From Dysgonomonas sp. UBA5412 (GTDB lineage: Bacteria; Bacteroidota; Bacteroidia; Bacteroidales; Dysgonomonadaceae): a stretch of DNA of 9,685 bases. A model generated the notes under the pieces. That model did not search any database. It was not told the origin of the DNA and worked only from the letters and a program-made list of their open reading frames with translations. The DNA lies in contig DHNQ01000030.1 of NCBI GenBank assembly GCA_002409595.1, positions 1 to 9,685 on the forward strand, written 5' to 3'. The position numbers and the translations under genes are program-made. How positions within the stretch are numbered: position 1 is the first letter of the stretch; each line of letters opens with the position of its first letter. Positions 1 to 4,559 of this stretch are shown here, piece by piece.

Positions 1-984
1 AAGAATACGCAATATATCATTGTCCGACATCACAATACGGATAATGCCCACCTGCATATTGTGTATAATCGTATCAATAATGATTTGAAATTGATTTCTG
101 TCAATCACGATTATAAACGAAACATCAAGACTTGTAAGAAGCTAAAGGACAAATATAATCTGACTTATGGCAAAGGAAAAGAGAAGGTAAATCGAGAAAA
201 GCTAGATAATCCTGATAAGGTAAAGTATTATATTTACGATGCTATAAAGTCCGTCTTGTCCACTTGCAAGCATCCTGCGGATTTGCGCTTTGCACTTCAA
301 AAATTCGGAATAGAGATTGATTATAAATTCAAACGAACGACCAGAGAGATTGAAGGAGTATCGTTTCGATACGACAATATTGCTTTCAAAGGCTCGGAGA
401 TTGACCGAAAATTTAGCTTTGGAAATCTAAAAAAAGAGTTTGAAAAGAATATTGAAGAAGCGAAGAACCAAGGTCAGGAGGAACAATTGAGAAAACAAGC
501 AGAGCTAAAAGCCAAACAGGAAGCGGAGAAAAAAACAGAAATCCAACCTGCATCTGTTAAACGAAATCTTATTGTTCTCGGTGTTGAACTATCAGCCGAA
601 CAGGAAAAAATATTGAGAGAAGGTGGTATTATCTTTGTTGAAAACATGATTCATCCCAATGACAATACTAAATTTTCAGCATATGCATTTGCCAATGATG
701 ATAAGAACAATATCTCATTTAGCAATAAAAACCCAGAAGAGTCCATAAAATATGGTAAATATGAAATGCGCATCAGAGATAAGATTTTGATCGAAAAGGG
801 CTTTGTAACTAAGGCTAAAGTCAAATGGTATGGTGGTGGATTTGCATATCCATATTTGTGGAAAGAGAAAAAAAGTGATGTGGAATATCGGGAAAATTGG
901 GGTGATCCGAGGGTGAAGAAGGAGGAAAAAGAGGAGAAGACGAAAATTATCATTCCGAAAATAAATAAAAAGCCAAAGTTGTAA
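1..984 (+). CDS. mobB: MobB-type relaxase / mobilization nuclease, 5' end outside the window
   Basis: This is the C-terminal part of a conjugative relaxase, the enzyme that nicks the transfer origin and leads the DNA strand into the recipient. The reading frame is open from base 1, so the gene starts upstream. The GTG at 61 is internal, because the histidine triad lies before it: two adjacent His codons at 28-33, Asp at 40-42, and His-x-His at 49-57 followed by IVYNR. This is the metal-binding motif III of MobA/VirD2-like nucleases. After the nuclease domain comes a charged, Glu/Lys/Gln-rich probable coiled coil (about 420-540). A C-terminal domain (about 570-870; 'LSAEQEKILREGG', 'FSAYAFAND', 'ISFSNKNPE') resembles the DUF3945-type module of Bacteroidetes integrative-element proteins. 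The last 30 residues are very basic. The coupling protein gene mobC/traG, a frequent neighbour, does not follow directly. Relaxase identity is secure; the mobB symbol and the domain name are inferred from memory of the families. Confidence 0.88.
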   Translation, partial: KNTQYIIVRHHNTDNAHLHIVYNRINNDLKLISVNHDYKRNIKTCKKLKDKYNLTYGKGKEKVNREKLDNPDKVKYYIYDAIKSVLSTCKHPADLRFALQKFGIEIDYKFKRTTREIEGVSFRYDNIAFKGSEIDRKFSFGNLKKEFEKNIEEAKNQGQEEQLRKQAELKAKQEAEKKTEIQPASVKRNLIVLGVELSAEQEKILREGGIIFVENMIHPNDNTKFSAYAFANDDKNNISFSNKNPEESIKYGKYEMRIRDKILIEKGFVTKAKVKWYGGGFAYPYLWKEKKSDVEYRENWGDPRVKKEEKEEKTKIIIPKINKKPKL

Positions 985-1071
985 GATGAAGATTGAGAGA
1001 TATTTTGTTTTTCTTTTGGCAAAATAAGTATTTCTGCACTTTTGAGTAGCTTTCTTCTTTTCAGGTTAGCC

Positions 1072-1079
1072 TAGCTTTG
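1072..1079 (+). promoter_or_regulatory. Candidate Bacteroides-type -7 box before the deiminase gene
   Basis: TAGCTTTG matches the Bacteroides -7 consensus TAnnTTTG and lies 30 bp before the ATG at 1110, a sensible distance for a short leader. The -33 element is weak: the nearest TTTG (1041-1044) is 27 bp upstream instead of about 19-21. The same box in an almost identical 15-base context recurs at 4405-4419. It would drive the deiminase, small membrane protein and glycosylase-like genes. Confidence 0.45.
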
Positions 1080-1109
1080 CATAATCGAACATTAAAACTG
1101 TAACTGATT

Positions 1110-1922
1110 ATGCTACTGACTGACATAGATTCCAATATTGTATATTTCTCTGAATGGCTCAAAGATTTTACTTGTTACGATACAATTATAGAAAAGTTGA
1201 CCAAACACCAGATAAAATATGCCTTGCTACCTCACACTAGAGACTATTGGGTACGAGATTTTATGCCTATTCAGATTTCTGACTCGGAGTTTATTCAATA
1301 CAAATACAATCCGAACTATTTGCAGAAAGAGCAATATTATATCACTAATCCCGATAGAGCTTATAATCATTTAGGAATATCAACGAAAAAAATAGATATT
1401 GTTCTTGATGGAGGTAATGTCGTAAAGTGTTCTGATTGTATAATAATGACTGATAAGATTTTCAGAGAAAATAATCATCTATCAAAAATACAAGCAATTA
1501 ATATGATGGAAAATTCATTTCGATGTGAAATCATTTTCATTCCGTGGGATAGATACGAAAAATATGGTCATGTAGATGGAATGGTACGATTTATTGATGA
1601 TAGAAAAATTCTTCTAAATAACTATATCAATTTTGATAAATCATTAAGGAGTCAGATTATTAATGTTTTACAAAATAAGTTTGAGATTATAGAATTAGAA
1701 TATGGTGTACCAAAACCGTCCTCTTATAGTTGGGCATATATCAATTATCTAGAGGTGGGTAAATTTATTCTCTTGCCAGCTTTGGGTATACCAGAAGATG
1801 AGCAAGCCTATGAACAATTTTCCACAATATTTTCTGACTATCAGATTGAGCAAGTAAATGTTGCTGAAATCATAAAATTAGGTGGTGCTTTGAATTGTAT
1901 CTCATGGAATATCAAATATTAA
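1110..1922 (+). CDS. Agmatine deiminase / peptidyl-arginine deiminase family protein (PAD_porph), short form
   Basis: This is a guanidino-group-modifying enzyme. Family members hydrolyse agmatine or arginine-type guanidino groups to ureido products plus ammonia. The motifs appear in family order: DYWVRD (residues 45-50), LDGGNVV (99-105), GHVDGMVRF (153-161, with His154 and Asp156 as the expected catalytic pair) and GGALNCISWN (258-267, with Cys263 as the nucleophile). The active site therefore looks complete. At 270 residues it is shorter than classical agmatine deiminases (about 340-370) and lacks their N-terminal leader, so the true substrate may not be agmatine. The Asn before the nucleophilic Cys, where classical enzymes have His, also points to a divergent subgroup. 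No signal peptide is seen, so it is probably cytoplasmic. The ATG at 1110 has a TAnnTTTG box 30 bp upstream. It heads a close-packed set with the genes at 1939 and 2100. Family assignment is strong, substrate unknown. Confidence 0.85.
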   Translation: MLLTDIDSNIVYFSEWLKDFTCYDTIIEKLTKHQIKYALLPHTRDYWVRDFMPIQISDSEFIQYKYNPNYLQKEQYYITNPDRAYNHLGISTKKIDIVLDGGNVVKCSDCIIMTDKIFRENNHLSKIQAINMMENSFRCEIIFIPWDRYEKYGHVDGMVRFIDDRKILLNNYINFDKSLRSQIINVLQNKFEIIELEYGVPKPSSYSWAYINYLEVGKFILLPALGIPEDEQAYEQFSTIFSDYQIEQVNVAEIIKLGGALNCISWNIKY

Positions 1923-1938
1923 CTAAATATCATCAGTC

Positions 1939-2088
1939 ATGAAAGAATTAATTATCTTTATCATTGTCTTTGCAATTCTGTTTTGGATTGGAACAAAACT
2001 TAATCGTTGGGTAAATGGAAGTAGCAAAATATCCAAAAATCAGAAAAAAATACTTGATGAATTAAAGAAACAAAACCGAAACAATTAA
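1939..2088 (+). CDS. Small single-span membrane protein, 49 residues
   Basis: A short open frame starts with ATG 16 nt after the deiminase stop and ends 11 nt before the next gene, so it fills the gap exactly. The peptide begins MKELIIFIIVFAILFWIGTK, a hydrophobic helix of about 15-17 residues (roughly 4-18). A soluble tail very rich in Lys, Asn and Gln follows. By the positive-inside rule the tail should face the cytoplasm. I do not recognise a family. It could be a small membrane partner of a neighbour, a toxin-like peptide, or an unrelated micro-protein. Its coding status rests on position, length and composition, without homology. Confidence 0.6.
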   Translation: MKELIIFIIVFAILFWIGTKLNRWVNGSSKISKNQKKILDELKKQNRNN

Positions 2089-2099
2089 GAATATCGAAT

Positions 2100-2873
2100 A
2101 TGAATAATCTTGAAATAACAATAGAAAAACTCAAAAAAACGAGTGACAAGAATACACAAATTAAAATTCTTCAAGAAATTAACAAGTTGTTCTTGACACA
2201 GTATATGCTTAAGATAGATGACGATTTTGTATTATATCCGATTGAGGTAGAAGCGTATTATTATCAAGAAAATAATTTTCCAGATACCTGTGTCCATAAA
2301 TATCAATGGCAACAAAATAGATTTGGAAAACTATATTTCCATCGTGCTGGTAATAAAATAGATGCTTCTTTTCTTTATGATGGTGGCGGAATTGATGTCT
2401 GCTTATCAAATTCTGATGATTTTTGGCTTGGCATCTTAATTCGAGGAGCATGGATAAATCAAGAAGAGACTCCTGTTTGTACTCCTGGAGTATTAACAAG
2501 AAGGGTTGTTTATTATATTTGTGATGATGATTCAATAGTAAAAATCACAGACAAAGAAAGAGCCGTAATTCAAAAATTGGAAGAAAATAACGAAATAGTA
2601 CAATTAGCCACCAATGATAGAAGAAACAAGGATTCTATTCTTTTTCAATCTACTCGCTTTGGTATAAGTTCAGACAATCATCCAGAATATGCTTTATACA
2701 AACTTCGTTCTTTAATCGAACTAAGTGAGCCAAACCATCCATTCAAGGCAAAAGAAAAGGTCGTGTTAGATTATATGAGAGATAATAAAATAGAACCTAT
2801 TGCAGATAATGTGCGGAAAATATTGGGTAGTAATTCCAATAGTATTTTAGAAAAACTGAAATCGGAAAATTAA
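2100..2873 (+). CDS. Hypothetical protein resembling DNA-3-methyladenine glycosylase (AAG/MPG fold)
   Basis: The 257-residue soluble protein shows, in order, the landmarks of the AAG/MPG base-excision glycosylases. EVEAYYY (residues 49-55) parallels the ETEAYLG strand that carries the catalytic Glu, here Glu51, and the base-stacking Tyr, here Tyr53. His66 sits near the position of the active-site His. The stretch GNKIDASFLYDGGGIDVCLS (84-103) followed by ILIRGA (112-117, with Arg115) parallels the YVY-YG-FC-NV and LLRALEP segments. STRFGIS (184-190) parallels the conserved PRIGI near the C-terminus. If correct, it would flip out and remove damaged purines. Overall identity is low and the extra C-terminal part (about 200-257) is not explained, so this is a motif-based inference. 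The gene lies 11 nt after the small membrane protein and its stop overlaps that of the opposing AraC-type gene by 4 bp. The fallback call is a conserved Bacteroidales hypothetical protein. Confidence 0.8.
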   Translation: MNNLEITIEKLKKTSDKNTQIKILQEINKLFLTQYMLKIDDDFVLYPIEVEAYYYQENNFPDTCVHKYQWQQNRFGKLYFHRAGNKIDASFLYDGGGIDVCLSNSDDFWLGILIRGAWINQEETPVCTPGVLTRRVVYYICDDDSIVKITDKERAVIQKLEENNEIVQLATNDRRNKDSILFQSTRFGISSDNHPEYALYKLRSLIELSEPNHPFKAKEKVVLDYMRDNKIEPIADNVRKILGSNSNSILEKLKSEN

Positions 2874-3745
2874 TACTTCTCAATAGGCATCCAAAGCTCT
2901 GTTACTAGTTCTGAATCTAGTGTGTCTGTTGGGCTATTCAAATAGCGTTCGAGAATAAGATTATCACTCAGTCTGTATTCCAAAAGAATGCTTTGTATTG
3001 CAATATCATAAAAATGGTCTAATCCTTCATAAGCCCCGATATGAGTAAATACTGCATATCGGGAAGTGGGAATTGTCATACATTTTATTTCATCCGTAAT
3101 CTTTCGTGGAATCAAATTTGATACTGTCAAACAGGCATAAAAACGGCATTTTTCTGAATCGGTAATTTCTTGATTGTCATAACAGATTCCCCAATATTCT
3201 TCGTTTTCGGGTAGAATATTTTGAGAAAAAGCGAAATCATATAGCTTATTCCAGCTGCGTTCTTCGAAAATAGAAGATGAAAAATTATTGTAATCTCCAA
3301 TATAAGAGAGAAATAGAACAGCTTTCTCTTTTAAGATTTCAATTCGACAGTCTATTGTATTTGTAATAGCTTTCTTATTTTCAGAAATTAGGTCTTTATA
3401 TTCGGATGGTGTATATTGATATTTCTTTTTAAAAACATTGTACAATGCTGTATCATTAGCATAACCAACTCGTTCCGCTATTTCAGCATGAGTAAATTGC
3501 CCTTCTTGGATTAGTTGTAGTGCAAATTCTCGCCTAAGGCGGTCAATATATTCTCCGAATGGCTCTTTAAAATAAGATTTAAAATAGAGTTGAAAATTAC
3601 GAGGAGACATACAAGCAATTTCGGCTAGTACCTCTTTGCATACAGCTTGATTAAAGGCGTTGGCATCTGTATTTGTCCAATCCTTCTGTATTTGCTGATT
3701 TATATAGTGAAGTACATTTATTAATTGCCCCTTATAGTCATTCAT
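2870..3745 (-). CDS. AraC-family transcription regulator with C-terminal GyrI-like ligand domain
   Basis: This DNA-binding regulator has its AraC-type double helix-turn-helix at the N-terminus. The first HTH is about residues 38-60 (VLAEIACMSPRNFQLYF). The second is about 85-117 (HAEIAERVGYANDTALYNVF, ending in the typical YTPSEYK). Residues from about 134 to 291 form a GyrI-like effector domain of the SbmC/BmrR/Rob type: WGICYDN (185-191), SRYAVFTHIGAYEGL (228-242), and the closing ELWMPIEKY with its characteristic acidic residue. Such proteins (Rob is the model) sense hydrophobic or cationic small molecules and activate nearby genes. The start ATG is the complement of 3743-3745, and the ORF covers both domains without break. 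It is convergent with the glycosylase-like gene (4-bp stop overlap) and divergent from the gene at 3770 with 24 bp between starts, so it may control that neighbour. The ligand is unknown. Confidence 0.9.
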   Translation of the reverse strand: MNDYKGQLINVLHYINQQIQKDWTNTDANAFNQAVCKEVLAEIACMSPRNFQLYFKSYFKEPFGEYIDRLRREFALQLIQEGQFTHAEIAERVGYANDTALYNVFKKKYQYTPSEYKDLISENKKAITNTIDCRIEILKEKAVLFLSYIGDYNNFSSSIFEERSWNKLYDFAFSQNILPENEEYWGICYDNQEITDSEKCRFYACLTVSNLIPRKITDEIKCMTIPTSRYAVFTHIGAYEGLDHFYDIAIQSILLEYRLSDNLILERYLNSPTDTLDSELVTELWMPIEKY

Positions 3746-3762
3746 AAGATTTCATTTCTTTT

Positions 3763-3770
3763 CAAAATTA
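3763..3770 (-). promoter_or_regulatory. Candidate -7 box for the AraC-type regulator
   Basis: On the minus strand the gap reads TAATTTTG, a match to TAnnTTTG, 17 bp before the regulator's ATG. No clear TTTG is present at the -33 distance. The box touches the start codon of the divergent gene at 3770, so transcription of the regulator would begin beside the other gene's start, and RNA polymerase or the regulator bound here could affect both. Confidence 0.3.
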
Positions 3771-4399
3771 TGGAAAATAAACCGATAAATAGCGAAGCCT
3801 TTGGATATGTCAGACTACATGCTCCAGAAAAAGTAAACTTAGATGACTTTATCATTATCGAAAAGTTCGTTTGTGAAATGCATAATAACTTCTACCCAAA
3901 TGGAATATATGGAGATGGAGACTTACGAAAATATGTGCATAAAAAGCTAAAAGAAAACTCTATTACCATACCATACCCCCATGTTGACAATATCGTGAAT
4001 GCATTGTTTGAGTTCCTTTTTGATATTGACACATTACTCTCTATCAGTCTGTCTATTAATCTCGAAAATTGGAAAGATTGGGAGCAGACCTTGCAAAAAT
4101 CTATTAGAGACTTTATTTCTTCTTATGGTTATCCCCCAAATATATTAAGCTTGTCAACTTATACAAAATCACAAATAGAGCTAGTTTCGGGGATACAAAC
4201 ACTATCGTTTTTCTATTTCATGGAAACAATAGGCAAAGAAGCAAATATATATCCCTTAAAGCTCTGTTTAGATGACAGTTTAACCGATAAAAGGATTGTT
4301 TTAGAGTATATAGCTCCTAACAATGATGATGATGACTTTCCATGTCGAGAACTTCCCATTAACACTCCGAGTCCAACATCCTTAACTGAAAGTTATTAA
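3770..4399 (+). CDS. Hypothetical acidic protein, 209 residues
   Basis: I do not recognise this protein. I chose the ATG at 3770. The frame stays open back to a TTG at 3725, but that start would overlap the divergent regulator's coding sequence and add a 15-residue extension with no support. The protein is soluble-looking with no signal peptide. The N-terminal half includes NNFYPNGIYGDGDLRKYVHK (window frame, about 45-64 from the ATG). A middle hydrophobic stretch around FEFLFDIDTLLSISLSINL is too broken by charges to be a membrane span. A run of Asn and Asp (NNDDDD) precedes a Pro/Ser/Thr-rich, probably disordered C-terminal tail. The gene is divergent from the AraC/GyrI regulator with a 24-bp gap and may be its target. 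It ends 160 bp before hsdR and could be cargo of the same element. Coding status is likely, function unknown. Confidence 0.7.
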   Translation: MENKPINSEAFGYVRLHAPEKVNLDDFIIIEKFVCEMHNNFYPNGIYGDGDLRKYVHKKLKENSITIPYPHVDNIVNALFEFLFDIDTLLSISLSINLENWKDWEQTLQKSIRDFISSYGYPPNILSLSTYTKSQIELVSGIQTLSFFYFMETIGKEANIYPLKLCLDDSLTDKRIVLEYIAPNNDDDDFPCRELPINTPSPTSLTESY

Positions 4400-4405
4400 T
4401 CCGAC

Positions 4406-4413
4406 TAGCTTTG
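4406..4413 (+). promoter_or_regulatory. Candidate Bacteroides-type -7 box, upstream of the restriction operon
   Basis: TAGCTTTG lies 6 bp after the stop of the gene at 3770-4399. It sits in the 15-base string CTAGCTTTGTATAAT (4405-4419), which differs by one base from 1071-1085 in front of the deiminase gene. A TTTG at the -33 distance is not evident. If used, it gives hsdR a long leader of about 135-140 nt containing the small inverted repeat at 4466-4478. Confidence 0.35.
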
Positions 4414-4465
4414 TATAATAGCAGCTTTAACCAAAGATTTAATTAATCACTTTCGCTTTGTTATT

Positions 4466-4478
4466 AGATATCGTATCT
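4466..4478. repeat. Short inverted repeat between promoter candidates of hsdR
   Basis: AGATA-TCG-TATCT is a perfect 5-bp inverted repeat around a 3-base centre, between the two candidate -7 boxes (4406 and 4507). It could be an operator half-site pair, but at this base composition a palindrome of this size can arise by chance. There is no T-run after it, so it is not a terminator. Confidence 0.2.
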
Positions 4479-4506
4479 CTAATGTAAAAAATTGGGGATT
4501 AAATGG

Positions 4507-4514
4507 TATCTTTG
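4507..4514 (+). promoter_or_regulatory. Candidate -7 box proximal to hsdR
   Basis: TATCTTTG matches TAnnTTTG and ends 45 bp before the hsdR ATG, which would give a leader of roughly 35-40 nt. This makes it the better-placed promoter candidate for the whole restriction operon. The upstream TTG at 4492-4494 is too close (12 bp) to be a proper -33 element, so the promoter is only half supported. Confidence 0.4.
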
Positions 4515-4559
4515 GCATATATGTGTTAAGATTAAAAAGTCAAATTCTAATACTCAATT

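Noticed and set aside
61..984. Relaxase gene starting at the GTG at 61
   Set aside because: The frame is open to base 1 and the essential His triad lies at 28-57, before this GTG, so the gene begins upstream of the window.
651..1022. Minus-strand frame of 123 residues opposite the relaxase
   Set aside because: It mirrors the coding strand, is Ser/Phe-rich as antisense frames of Lys/Glu-rich genes are, and shows no family motif.
1001..1026. Inverted repeat TATTTTG/CAAAATA after the relaxase as an intrinsic terminator
   Set aside because: The 7-bp arms are almost all A/T with a 12-base loop, and no T-run follows; it is probably chance in AT-rich DNA.
2209..2535. Minus-strand frame of 108 residues opposite the glycosylase-like gene
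   Set aside because: His/Tyr/Gln-rich antisense composition with no recognisable domain, fully inside a better supported plus-strand gene.
3725..3769. Upstream TTG start for the gene ending at 4399
   Set aside because: It would overlap the divergent regulator's coding region and add 15 residues, while an ATG is available at 3770.
4424..4435. CTTT-AACC-AAAG hairpin after the gene at 3770-4399 as a terminator
   Set aside because: The stem has only 4 bp and no T-run follows, so it is too weak to call.
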